A stretch of DNA of 19,519 bases from the NCBI GenBank assembly GCA_938028845.1, contig CALIZJ010000055.1, positions 1-19,519 on the forward strand, given 5' to 3'. The translations under genes were made by a program, and so were the position numbers. The notes under the pieces were generated by a model. That model saw only the letters and a list, made by a program, of their open reading frames with translations. It was not told where the DNA came from and made no database searches. Shown piece by piece: positions 1 to 7,095 of the stretch; position 1 is the stretch's first letter, and each line of letters starts with the position of its first letter. This DNA is from an uncultured Blautia sp. GTDB taxonomy: Bacteria; Bacillota; Clostridia; Lachnospirales; Lachnospiraceae.

Positions 1-28
1 GGAGTTCAGACGTGTGCTCTTCCGATCT
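1..28. other. Illumina TruSeq adapter (not genomic)
   Basis: The first 28 bases match the 3' part of the Illumina TruSeq read-2 adapter; they end in GCTCTTCCGATCT, and the reverse strand reads AGATCGGAAGAGC. This is untrimmed library sequence at a contig end. Genomic sequence starts at about position 29. The AraC-type gene that follows is cut at exactly this junction. Confidence 0.97.
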
Positions 29-756
29 ATGGGAGACATCCGGATATATCTGGCAAAGCAGCGGTCACATTCACGGGTACTGATAGAGGCAGCAGATGCA
101 ATATCAGGTAAAGAAATTTTTTCTTGGTAATGATCGGTAATGTACTGGATCATAGGGAGGATCTTATCATTGTCGGAAGTGTGCAGCTTTTCTGCCAGAC
201 AGCCTTCTGCCCGTGCATAGGAAAGCATCTCGGCCCAAAATTGTCCTAATTCTCCTATCACATGATATTCATATCCGAAAGGTTCTTCCAGAAAATCATG
301 GAACATCCGGTGAAGACGTGAAATCATATGGACACCTGCTTCTGAGTCAGGCCGGATAGCATAAGAAGAGAAGCCGCGGTTATTTAAGACCGGAGAAATA
401 TATTTTTCTTCCAGATAATTATTCCCGGTTCCACAGAAAAGGCTTTTATCAAATTTGACGGCATAATGGGTGGCTCTGGCACAGTGCGGCGGAAGTGAGA
501 TCATATGAAGGCGGCTGGCATTTATGAAAATAGCCTCTCCTTTTTTCAGCAAATATTCTTCCTGGTCTATGCGATAGATAACTTCCCCTTCTGTTACATA
601 ATTTATCTCAAAATACGGGTGCCAATGCCAGGTAATGATCTTTCCTATGGCGCCTGAAGAATCATAGAATTCAATTCCACAGGGAAAGGCATCCCGGTAA
701 GGAAGAGACAGCTCACGGCTGTTTTCGTCTAATCGAAAAGATACGTCATGGATCAT
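29..756 (-). CDS. AraC-family transcriptional regulator, C-terminus missing
   Basis: Predicted DNA-binding activator or repressor that senses a small molecule through its N-terminal domain. 242 complete codons are visible. Residues about 30-110 form a cupin-like sensor: WHWHPYFE at 43-50, then a glycine-rich turn and KKGEAIFINA at 71-80. Residues about 195-242 begin the AraC DNA-binding domain (MIQYITDHYQ, then a first helix-turn-helix around 216-235, then FARYIRMSP). The second helix-turn-helix would follow, but the sequence runs into adapter at base 28, so the protein is truncated by the contig end and not by biology. The ATG at 756 has an AGGAGA site 8-10 bases upstream. A promoter at 828-800 fits this gene. 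Direct repeats at 868-897 may be its own binding sites. The sensed ligand cannot be told; family assignment is firm. Confidence 0.9.
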
Positions 757-799
757 GAATTTCTTCTCCTACGTTTTGATTTTATGTCTTTTTTCTTAT

Positions 800-828
800 A
801 TTTTATCTTCCTGCATTTGAGAAAGCAA
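800..828 (-). promoter_or_regulatory. Putative sigma-A promoter of the AraC-type gene
   Basis: On the minus strand TTGCTT (828-823) and TAAAAT (805-800) are separated by 17 bases. The -10 matches the consensus at 5 of 6 positions; the -35 is weak beyond TTG. It lies 44 bases upstream of the ATG at 756. Confidence 0.45.
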
Positions 829-867
829 GAAAAAAACTTAGGATTTTCTGAGATTTTGCTCATATAA

Positions 868-897
868 AATCTGTCTTAAACATTTTATAATCTGTCT
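868..897 (+). promoter_or_regulatory. Direct repeat, candidate AraC-family operator
   Basis: The 9-mer AATCTGTCT occurs at 868-876 and again at 889-897, exactly 21 bases apart (two helical turns). Including flanks, 11 of 12 positions match. Two same-orientation half-sites about 21 bp apart are the usual arrangement for AraC-family proteins, and the AraC-type gene is divergent from this region. The repeat ends about 10 bases upstream of where a -35 would lie for the TATAAT at 930-935, so activation of rightward transcription is plausible. Binding by the neighbouring regulator is inference. Confidence 0.4.
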
Positions 898-929
898 GCA
901 TATAGATGGAAAACCCGATTGAGATTTTT

Positions 930-935
930 TATAAT
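930..935 (+). promoter_or_regulatory. Candidate -10 box (TATAAT), activator-dependent promoter
   Basis: A perfect TATAAT sits at 930-935 with no recognisable -35 at 17-18 bases upstream (the region reads ATGGAA). A good -10 with no -35, just downstream of the direct repeat at 868-897, fits an activator-dependent promoter reading towards the small genes at 993 and 1217. Confidence 0.3.
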
Positions 936-992
936 TGAATCAGAAAATAAAAACAAAATAGACGGACCAAAATCTGAGAAAGGAGAAATATT

Positions 993-1168
993 ATGAAGAT
1001 CAGACATATTCAGAACAGAGAACATTTTAAATACGCAGTTGGAAAAACAAAAGGAGATGTTTTTCTAATGCAGTGGACCTTCGCATTTTTATAAGCTGTA
1101 TGTACGGGATAGACCGCAATGAAATCTCTCCAAAAAGAGACTGTTCCGAGAGTAGAAAGACGGCCTGA
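993..1168 (+). pseudogene. Frameshifted small-gene relic
   Basis: An ATG at 993 follows an excellent AAAGGAGA ribosome site and opens a frame of 33 codons (starting MKIRHIQNREHF, ending at TAA 1092-1094). The last codons look unlike coding sequence. Shifting frame near 1066 gives a continuation (NAVDLRIFISCMYGIDRN) that runs to a TGA at 1166-1168. The joined product of about 58 residues resembles, from memory, the N-terminus of short conserved Lachnospiraceae proteins of about 90-100 residues often mislabelled 'polyA polymerase', with the pattern MKI..I......F......KG.V.L followed by .L. The 3' part of such a gene is absent. An intact 33-residue peptide gene is the alternative. Family recognition is tentative. 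Confidence 0.35.
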
Positions 1169-1181
1169 GGGGCTGTCTTTC
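1155..1181 (+). terminator. Hairpin at the end of the relic gene
   Basis: An 11-bp stem (1155-1165 with 1171-1181, one G-U pair) closes a 5-base loop that contains the TGA of the shifted reading frame. It is followed by CATAAAAAC and not by a T tract, so it is a weak or Rho-independent-like terminator at best, or an mRNA-stabilising hairpin. Confidence 0.35.
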
Positions 1182-1216
1182 ATAAAAACAGCAAATACTT
1201 ATAGGGAGAAAAGATC

Positions 1217-1384
1217 ATGATATATGAAGTATTTCGTCAGCTGCAGATCTATACAGCCGGAGATTCGGCTAAAATAAAAACACTTACAGAAAAGGAATTT
1301 AAGACTTTGCTTCAGGATTCCCCGGATTTGAATAAACGGTTATTGGAAGAGGGAACCGTCCAAAGAACAGAAGCTTCCTCCTAA
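1217..1384 (+). CDS. Hypothetical 55-residue protein
   Basis: ATG at 1217 is preceded by AGGGAG at a suitable distance, and the frame stays open for 55 codons to TAA at 1382-1384. The product starts MIYEVFRQLQIYTAG and is charged and predicted mostly helical (the stretch TLTEKEFKTLLQDSPDLNKR looks amphipathic). No signal peptide, membrane segment or known motif is seen. It lies between a gene relic and a terminator and is the only intact small ORF in this stretch. I do not recognise the family. It is too short for codon use to prove coding, so its reality rests mainly on the ribosome binding site and the following terminator. Confidence 0.45.
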   Translation: MIYEVFRQLQIYTAGDSAKIKTLTEKEFKTLLQDSPDLNKRLLEEGTVQRTEASS

Positions 1385-1493
1385 TACTTTAAGCAGTCAG
1401 AATATGTATCAATTTCCAATATGTTTCCGGTGTTTAAATTTTCTATTTAAAGCAGAAGAGTTATAAATACCTACAATTTTCCCCATTTTGTCT

Positions 1494-1535
1494 GCAGCCT
1501 GAGACGGGAAGCCCCGTCCGTCTGCTATCTTTTTT
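1494..1535 (+). terminator. Intrinsic terminator after the small ORF
   Basis: GACGGG (1503-1508) and CCCGTC (1513-1518) form a perfect stem with an AAGC loop. Outer GCAG (1494-1497) can pair with CTGC (1522-1525). TATC and then six T residues (1530-1535) follow. It terminates rightward transcription and overlaps the last codons of the convergent methyltransferase gene. Confidence 0.6.
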
Positions 1536-2319
1536 GGAATATATCAAGTGCATGGCTGGTGACACCTGATAGATCCCCGCGCTCACACGTGGCGAAATGA
1601 TATTTTAAATACAGTTGAAATGCTGCATTGTCCATCTTGTCAATTGCTTCACGCATAAATAAAGAACAGCCGTCAGCCGCAACATAATGAAGCCTGGTTA
1701 CTGGAAATACAGACATTAAATCGTCTATGTCCTCTTTGCGGACAAGCTCGAATAGATCTTCAGGTTTAGAGCTGGCGGCAAATGTCTTTTCATCAAGAAG
1801 TCCGTTTTTTATATATTCCGCAACATTGACGTTTCCGCGATGGAATCCTTCATCCAGCAGGCAGCCGTCGGAAATGACATATGCGGCGAAGAGGATTCCT
1901 CCTGTTTTGGTGACACGGAGTGCCTCTGCAATAGCCTGGCGTTTATCTTCCATGCTGTAAAGATGGTAAAGGGGCCCTAACAGCAGGGTAAGGTCGTATT
2001 GCTGGTTGGCAAAAGCAGAGAGATGTAGTGCATTCTCCTGAACAATAGATACTTTTTCCGTGCTTAAAGTGTTTTTGCGGAAAATATCTATATTATGTTC
2101 TACTAATTCTACCGCATCAACAGTATATCCCCGGCGTGCCAGGGCATGGGAATATCTCCCTGTTCCCGCTCCGATTTCCAGTATACGGGCATTTGGTTTC
2201 AAATATTTTTCTATATAGCGCATAGTGGTAAGAAATTCTACGCTTCCGTGTTTGGATGTAAGTCGGCTGTCTTCCTCATAGGTATTATAAAAATCGATCA
2301 GATATTGACTGTTTTCCAT
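1525..2319 (-). CDS. Class I SAM-dependent methyltransferase
   Basis: Predicted cytoplasmic S-adenosylmethionine-dependent methyltransferase of 264 residues with a Rossmann-like fold. Motif I is ILEIGAGTGRYS at 46-57. The acidic end of strand 2 that would bind the SAM ribose is E71 in VDAVEL. Motif post-I/II reads YDLTLLLGPLYHL, and TKTGGILFAAYV follows later. The N-terminus (YLIDFYNTYEEDSRL) is typical of the Methyltransf_11/25 group acting on small molecules. The ATG at 2319 has AAAGG upstream. The TetR gene ends only 34 bases before it on the same strand, so the two are probably co-transcribed. The substrate cannot be deduced. A link to resistance or detoxification is only suggested by the TetR and ABC neighbours. 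Confidence 0.88.
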   Translation of the reverse strand: MENSQYLIDFYNTYEEDSRLTSKHGSVEFLTTMRYIEKYLKPNARILEIGAGTGRYSHALARRGYTVDAVELVEHNIDIFRKNTLSTEKVSIVQENALHLSAFANQQYDLTLLLGPLYHLYSMEDKRQAIAEALRVTKTGGILFAAYVISDGCLLDEGFHRGNVNVAEYIKNGLLDEKTFAASSKPEDLFELVRKEDIDDLMSVFPVTRLHYVAADGCSLFMREAIDKMDNAAFQLYLKYHFATCERGDLSGVTSHALDIFQKR

Positions 2320-2353
2320 ATTTCGTACCTTTCTATTTATTAAAAGTCTTTTA

Positions 2354-2908
2354 TCAAGTAGGGGACATATTTTCTTTTGCCTGATTTATGAGAGCAGACA
2401 ATAGGTTTTGGAGCATGAAGGTAAGCGTATCCTTGTCCAGCGTTACTTTGCCGGCTGCTGTTAAAACAGCTATGCCATGGCTGTATAAAAACAGATCTAA
2501 AAAAATGGGTTTGCCCTGTTCAAATTTCAGGCCAATTCCATCGGAAAAGGCTTTTGCCTTTTTTTCATTGCCAATTTCTTTATAAAAGTCTTTCGTTTCT
2601 TTCATAGATAAATCCATATCGTTGATAAACAATAATCTGAACAAATGAGTTTCTTCTCTGGCAAATGCAATGTATGAGAGCGGCAGGATAAGACAGGGAT
2701 CCGTTGGCTGGGATTTGCTGTAAGCGGTTACATACTGCTCATAAAAGGAAAAAGCAAAATCAAGAAATTCCGTTTTTAGTTCTTCCATATTTTCAAAACA
2801 GGTAAAAATAGGGCGGGTGGAGCAATTCAGCATTTGTGCAATGTTTCTTGCGTTTACGGCTTCAAAGCCAGCTTTTCTTGTAATTTCCAGGACTGTGTTT
2901 AGGAGCAT
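2354..2908 (-). CDS. TetR/AcrR-family regulator with a damaged N-terminus
   Basis: Predicted DNA-binding repressor. From the ATG at 2908, 184 residues remain. Residues 1-45 hold a TetR helix-turn-helix (VLEITRKAGFEAVNARNIAQ, then CSTRPIFTCFENMEELK). The rest is an all-helical ligand and dimerisation domain. That ATG has no ribosome binding site. Upstream, the same frame is open and encodes typical TetR leader residues (ARYIKAKQKITKP) but contains no ATG, GTG or TTG before a stop. A good AGAGG site (2962-2958) lies 8 bases before a GTG (2949-2947), which is out of frame by one base and meets TAA after ten codons. The simplest reading is a one-base deletion just after the start codon, leaving a pseudogene or an N-terminally shortened protein. 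It is divergent from the ABC operon at 3079, its likely target. Confidence 0.75.
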   Translation of the reverse strand: MLLNTVLEITRKAGFEAVNARNIAQMLNCSTRPIFTCFENMEELKTEFLDFAFSFYEQYVTAYSKSQPTDPCLILPLSYIAFAREETHLFRLLFINDMDLSMKETKDFYKEIGNEKKAKAFSDGIGLKFEQGKPIFLDLFLYSHGIAVLTAAGKVTLDKDTLTFMLQNLLSALINQAKENMSPT

Positions 2909-2957
2909 AGGTTTTGTTATTTTTTGTTTTGCTTTAATATATCTTGCACGATAGATA

Positions 2958-2962
2958 CCTCT
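2958..2962 (-). promoter_or_regulatory. Ribosome binding site marking the original TetR start
   Basis: AGAGG on the minus strand (2962-2958) is 8 bases upstream of GTG at 2949-2947. It is the only good Shine-Dalgarno site in front of the TetR gene. It points to a start codon that is now one base out of frame with the body of the gene. Confidence 0.5.
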
Positions 2963-3006
2963 GTGTTATTCTGTGATTAGCGTATATCTGTCTGAATGTT
3001 CTGATT

Positions 3007-3029
3007 AGTATGGGAATGTAACACATACT
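3007..3029. promoter_or_regulatory. Palindrome, candidate TetR operator
   Basis: AGTATG (3007-3012) and CATACT (3024-3029) form a dyad with an 11-base spacer between the divergent TetR and ABC genes. A weak promoter for the ABC operon (CTGATT at 3001, 17 bases, CATACT at 3024) would overlap it, as expected for repression. TTCTG(TG)ATTAG also occurs twice just upstream (about 2970 and 2999). Assignment to the neighbouring TetR is inference. Confidence 0.35.
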
Positions 3030-3078
3030 TAAAGAAAAGATATGACAATGCCGCAAAGAAGACCGGGAGGGACTGTGT

Positions 3079-3786
3079 ATGAATTTTGTAATCGAACATT
3101 TGGCAAAGAGTTTTGAAAAGAAAGAAGTGCTCCGGGATGTGACCTTTACTTTCGGTACAGGAAAGATTTACGGGCTTTTAGGACGAAACGGGGCCGGCAA
3201 GACTACACTTTTTAACTGCCTGAACCGGGATATCCGTTGCGACGGGGGAAGCTTTTATCTGGAGGACGGGGGAAATAAAAGAGAGCTGTCTCCTGAAGAT
3301 ATCGGGTATGTCCTTTCTACCCCTACAGTTCCGGAATTTCTCACAGGCAGGGAGTTTTTAAAGTTTTTTCTGGACATCAATGAAAAAAGCATCCAGGAGC
3401 CAAAATCCATAGACGAATACTTTGCCAGCATAGGAATAGAGAAAGAGGATCAGGATAAGCTCTTAAAAGATTATTCCCATGGCATGAAAAATAAAATGCA
3501 GATGCTCATTAACATTATCGCGCGCCCCAAGATCCTTTTGCTGGATGAGCCTTTGACATCCCTTGACGTGGTGGTAGCGGAAGAGATGAAACAGTTCCTG
3601 CGCGGGCAGAAGCAGGGACGGATCACTATTTTTTCCACTCATATTTTAGACCTTGCTTTAGATCTTTGTGATGAGATCGTTCTTTTAAACCATGGGGAGC
3701 TGGAGCTTGTAGATAAGGCAAATCTGGACAACCATGGATTTAAAGATAAAATTATTGCTGCTTTAAGGGAGGATGAACATGAATAA
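3079..3786 (+). CDS. ABC transporter ATP-binding protein
   Basis: Cytoplasmic ATPase subunit that would power the membrane protein encoded directly downstream; 235 residues, normal for the class. The Walker A motif is GRNGAGKT at 35-42. The signature is the variant YSHGM at 132-136 in place of LSGGQ. Walker B is ILLLDE at 152-157, a D-loop follows (SLD), and the switch histidine is H188 in FSTH. The usual Q-loop glutamine appears replaced (GYVLSTP near 77-83). The domain is of the CcmA/ABC-2 exporter type, unlike BceA, which has a longer Q-rich signature. ATG at 3079 has GGGAGG upstream. The end overlaps the next start by 8 bases, so translation is probably coupled. Substrate unknown; an export role is inferred from the subfamily. 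Confidence 0.92.
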   Translation: MNFVIEHLAKSFEKKEVLRDVTFTFGTGKIYGLLGRNGAGKTTLFNCLNRDIRCDGGSFYLEDGGNKRELSPEDIGYVLSTPTVPEFLTGREFLKFFLDINEKSIQEPKSIDEYFASIGIEKEDQDKLLKDYSHGMKNKMQMLINIIARPKILLLDEPLTSLDVVVAEEMKQFLRGQKQGRITIFSTHILDLALDLCDEIVLLNHGELELVDKANLDNHGFKDKIIAALREDEHE

Positions 3787-5350
3787 AACGCTGCGGATTT
3801 CTTTTTCCCTAAAAAATGCTTATCGTGTGAATGGGATTCTTTACTCCTTAAAGCAGATCCCTCTTATAAAAAAATTACTGCCTGCAAAGCTGTACAGCGT
3901 ATATGGACTGAAGATATTTGCAAATGTTCTCTCTGTTTTATGGGAAATCGTGAACATTTTTCTGGGGAAATTTTTGTATTTTCTTCTTCTGATCGGCGGA
4001 ATCAGCGCCCTTTATGAAAATGTGCAAAGAGGAGCTGTGTATCTGCATATCTTCTTTTTCTTAACCATTTTTGGAGGTTATGGGAATACGGAAATGTTTC
4101 ACCCAAGCCGGGACAAATATTATGCGATGATCCTCATGCGGATGAATGCCAGAAATTACACGCTGGTGAATTATACCTATTCTATTTTTAAAGTAGTTTT
4201 AGGGTTCCTTCCTTTTTCGTTATGGTTTGGAATGAAGAGAGGGATTCCTTTTTGGGTGTGTGTTCTTCTTCCTTTTTCTGTGGCAGGTTTAAAGCTGGCA
4301 TTTACGGCTTTTTCCCTGTGGCGGTATGAGCATAACGGCCAGGTTTACAATGAAGATAAGGGAGGAAAGGCTTACTGGCTGTCTTTACTTTTGATTCTCG
4401 GGGCAGCTTACGGCCTGCCTGCCCTTGGCATAGTGCTTCCGGAGACAGTAAGCGCAGGTGTCATGCTGCTTTTCATTCCGACAGGCATCCTGGGAATAAA
4501 AAGGATTTACAGTTTTCCTTATTACCGGGAGGTAAACCAGCAGCTTTTAATCCAGGTGACAAACCAGATGGATTCTGTGGCAAAGGTTTCAAAAGCGCAG
4601 AATGAAAAACTGATCAGTGCAGACACAGGGATTACCAGCCGCAAAAAAGGCTTTGAATATTTAAATGAGCTGTTTATCCGCCGTCACCAGAAAATCCTAT
4701 GGAAAGCCTCGAAAAAGATTGCCTGGATCAGTGCCTGTGTGTTTGGGGTGATTTTGCTTGCCTTTTTTTATCTGCCGGAGTTACGGGGAAAGACAAATGA
4801 GTTATTAATGACTTTCCTGCCTTATTTTGTTTTTATTTTATATTCCATAAACCGCGGTTCAGGTTTTACCCGGGCGCTTTTTATGAACTGTGACCACAGC
4901 CTTTTGACCTACTCCTTTTTTAAGGAACCATCTATGATCTTAAAGCTGTTTCGCATCCGTCTGCGGGAGATCATTAAGGTGAATCTCTTGCCGGCTTTTG
5001 TGATCGGAGTGGGGCTGGCAGTTCTTTTATACGCTTCCGGCGGAACAGAAAATCCTATGAATTATGTAGTGCTTGTTGTTTCCGTTCTTTTTATGAGTAT
5101 GTTCTTTTCTGTGCATTACCTGACCATTTACTATCTTCTGCAGCCTTATAATGCAGGAACGGAAATGAAAAGCGGAACTTATCCTATTGTGACATCGGCC
5201 ACATATTTTATCTGTTTCTTTTTGATGCAGGTACGGATGCCTACCCTTTTGTTTGGGGGATTGTGTATTGTTTTTTGTTTCTTATACATAATCGTGGCAT
5301 GTGTTTTGGTGTACCGTCTGGCGCCTCGCACGTTCCGGCTGCGGACGTAA
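3779..5350 (+). CDS. ABC transporter permease-like membrane protein
   Basis: Predicted polytopic membrane partner of the preceding ATPase; 523 residues. Hydrophobic segments cluster in two blocks, roughly residues 45-260 and 310-520, separated by a charged cytoplasmic region around 265-305 (QMDSVAKVSKAQNEKL and nearby). This suggests a duplicated exporter with about 12 helices. I do not recognise a named family beyond general ABC-2-like permeases of Clostridia. Two in-frame ATGs lie at 3773 and 3779. The second is preferred because the GGGAGG site ends at 3772, giving 6 bases of spacing instead of none. Only 42 bases separate it from the response regulator gene, so the ABC pair and the two-component genes may share a transcript. 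Confidence 0.75.
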   Translation: MNKTLRISFSLKNAYRVNGILYSLKQIPLIKKLLPAKLYSVYGLKIFANVLSVLWEIVNIFLGKFLYFLLLIGGISALYENVQRGAVYLHIFFFLTIFGGYGNTEMFHPSRDKYYAMILMRMNARNYTLVNYTYSIFKVVLGFLPFSLWFGMKRGIPFWVCVLLPFSVAGLKLAFTAFSLWRYEHNGQVYNEDKGGKAYWLSLLLILGAAYGLPALGIVLPETVSAGVMLLFIPTGILGIKRIYSFPYYREVNQQLLIQVTNQMDSVAKVSKAQNEKLISADTGITSRKKGFEYLNELFIRRHQKILWKASKKIAWISACVFGVILLAFFYLPELRGKTNELLMTFLPYFVFILYSINRGSGFTRALFMNCDHSLLTYSFFKEPSMILKLFRIRLREIIKVNLLPAFVIGVGLAVLLYASGGTENPMNYVVLVVSVLFMSMFFSVHYLTIYYLLQPYNAGTEMKSGTYPIVTSATYFICFFLMQVRMPTLLFGGLCIVFCFLYIIVACVLVYRLAPRTFRLRT

Positions 5351-5392
5351 CGGACAGTTAGGCAGAATATTTTTAGTAAGAAGGTGAATCCA

Positions 5393-6061
5393 ATGAAGAT
5401 TTTAATTGTGGAGGATGATCCCGGCATCACAGAGGCGGTCATAGAACAGGGGAAAAACTGGGATCTGGACGTGAGAGGCATCCGGGATTTCCGGAAAGTG
5501 ACAAAGGAGTTTGCCGCCTATGGTCCGCATCTTGTTTTGCTGGACATTTCCCTGCCCTTTTTTAACGGGTATTACTGGTGCCAGGAGATCAGAAAGGTTT
5601 CTAAAGTCCCTATTATTTTTATTTCCTCCGCTTCGGATAATATGAATATTGTTATGGCCATGAATATGGGGGCAGATGATTTTATTGCCAAGCCCTTTGA
5701 TATGAGTGTTTTGATCGCAAAAATCCAGGCAATGCTCAGGCGTACCTATGATTTTGCTTCTGTGGTTCCGGTTCTGGAACACCGGGGCGCTTTTTTAAAT
5801 ACCGGAGATAATACGCTTACCTATAAGGAGGAACCGATTTCTCTTACAAAAAATGAGTACAGGATTCTTCTGACCCTTATGGAAAACAAAGGCAAGGTGG
5901 TAAGCAGGGAACGTCTTATGGAACGCCTTTGGGAAACTGACAGTTTTGTGGATGAGAATACCCTTACCGTAAATGTAAACCGCCTGCGCAAAAAACTGGA
6001 CCAAGCAGGGCTTACCGGGTTTATCACCACGAAATTCGGCGTGGGTTATCTGATTGGGTAA
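5393..6061 (+). CDS. OmpR-family response regulator, BceR-like
   Basis: DNA-binding partner of the next gene's kinase; 222 residues. The receiver domain (1-115) has acidic D8/D9, phosphoacceptor D51 (VLLDISLP), the conserved S79 and K100 (IAKPFD). The winged-helix domain (about 130-222) is complete, with TKNEYRILLTLMENKGKVVSRERL and a recognition helix in VDENTLTVNVNRLRKKL. Motifs and kinase type place it in the BceR/LiaR-like group that answers cell-wall-active peptides. A GTG at 5384 is possible, but the ATG at 5393 matches the normal MKILIVEDD start and its distance from AGAAGG. The TTACA-N4-TGTAA site before the permease gene at 7182 is the type of operator such regulators bind. Confidence 0.9.
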   Translation: MKILIVEDDPGITEAVIEQGKNWDLDVRGIRDFRKVTKEFAAYGPHLVLLDISLPFFNGYYWCQEIRKVSKVPIIFISSASDNMNIVMAMNMGADDFIAKPFDMSVLIAKIQAMLRRTYDFASVVPVLEHRGAFLNTGDNTLTYKEEPISLTKNEYRILLTLMENKGKVVSRERLMERLWETDSFVDENTLTVNVNRLRKKLDQAGLTGFITTKFGVGYLIG

Positions 6062-6076
6062 AAGAGGTGGCTTACA

Positions 6077-7063
6077 GTGGAGTTTTTTGTATATTACCTA
6101 AAGAATAGAAAAAAAGGAATCGGGGTATTTTTCCTGTTCTGCATGGTGTTTGGTGCGGCTTTTTTTCTCTATCATCTGCCGTTGGGGGCAGTACTTTATC
6201 CGGCGTTTGTATGTGGGGTTCTCGGACTTTGCTTTCTGGGAGTGGATTATTATAAAGCCTATCATAAGCACCTTAGGCTTAAGGAACTGAAAGCTCTGCC
6301 GTCTTCCATGATCGAAACTCTTCCAAAGGCGGATTCTATTATAGAAGCGGATTACCAGGAGCTTTTGCTGGGACAAAAAGAAGAACAGACAAAGCTGAAG
6401 AATACCATGACCATGCGTTATGCAGACATGATGGATTATTATTCCGCCTGGGCACATCAGATTAAAACGCCCATCGCGTCTATGCGCCTGCATCTGCAGA
6501 ATGAAGATTCACCTCTTGGAAGGAGAGTTTCAGAAGAGCTGGTAAGGATCGAACAGTATGTGGAAATGGTTATGGTGTTTTTAAGGCTGGATTCGGATTT
6601 TACCGATTATGTAATAGGGGAATATGATATAGACGGGATACTAAAGCAGGCGGTTAAGAAATTTTCCAGCCAGTTTATAGGGAAAAAGCTTCGCCTGTCC
6701 TATACGCCTCTGAATTTTAAAGTTACCACAGATGAAAAATGGCTGCTCTTTGTTATTGAGCAGCTTCTGTCAAATGCGGTAAAATATACCCCAGCTGAAG
6801 GCTGCATTTTTATTGAGGCAAAAGATGAAGGGGCACTTATGATCCGGGATACAGGAATCGGAATAGACCCTCAGGATCTGCCCCGGATTTTTGAAAAGGG
6901 GTATACCGGGTATAATGGAAGAGCAGATAAAAAGGCAAGCGGGATCGGGCTTTATTTATGTCGGCGTATCTGCAGGAACCTGGGACATGAGATTACTGCA
7001 GAATCCTGTTTGGATAAGGGAACCTGTATGAAAATCACTTTTCTCCCCAGAGAAGCGGAATAA
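6077..7063 (+). CDS. Intramembrane-sensing histidine kinase, BceS-like
   Basis: Membrane-bound sensor kinase of 328 residues. It has two transmembrane helices (about 14-32 and 37-56) joined by only a few residues, so there is no extracellular sensor domain, as in BceS-type kinases that sense through a partner permease. The H-box is AWAHQIKTPIASM with H127. The ATPase domain has the N-box LLSNAVKYT (N233), DTGIGI at 258-263, and the G2 box ASGIGLYL at 287-294. Translation starts at GTG 6077 with AGAGG upstream; 15 bases separate it from the regulator. In characterised Bce systems this kinase needs the ABC permease for stimulus perception, so the BceB-like gene at 7182 is its probable partner. 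Confidence 0.92.
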   Translation: MEFFVYYLKNRKKGIGVFFLFCMVFGAAFFLYHLPLGAVLYPAFVCGVLGLCFLGVDYYKAYHKHLRLKELKALPSSMIETLPKADSIIEADYQELLLGQKEEQTKLKNTMTMRYADMMDYYSAWAHQIKTPIASMRLHLQNEDSPLGRRVSEELVRIEQYVEMVMVFLRLDSDFTDYVIGEYDIDGILKQAVKKFSSQFIGKKLRLSYTPLNFKVTTDEKWLLFVIEQLLSNAVKYTPAEGCIFIEAKDEGALMIRDTGIGIDPQDLPRIFEKGYTGYNGRADKKASGIGLYLCRRICRNLGHEITAESCLDKGTCMKITFLPREAE

Positions 7064-7087
7064 ACTTCTTACAAAAATGTAAGAAGT
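7064..7087. promoter_or_regulatory. BceR-type operator (perfect inverted repeat)
   Basis: ACTTCTTAC (7064-7072) and GTAAGAAGT (7079-7087) are perfect inverted repeats. The core is TTACA-N4-TGTAA, which equals the consensus I recall for BceR-like regulators (TNACA-N4-TGTAA). It sits directly after the kinase gene and 95 bases upstream of the BceB-like start. No T tract follows, so it is not an intrinsic terminator. Confidence 0.65.
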
Positions 7088-7095
7088 GAAAAGGG

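Noticed and set aside
3079..3786. Taking this ATPase as the missing BceA partner
   Set aside because: Its signature (YSHGM), short length of 235 residues and translational overlap with its own permease place it in a different ABC class.
7064..7087. Reading this palindrome as a terminator for the kinase gene
   Set aside because: The loop and arms are suited to a protein-binding site, the arms are AT-rich, and the following bases (GAAAAGGG) hold no T tract.
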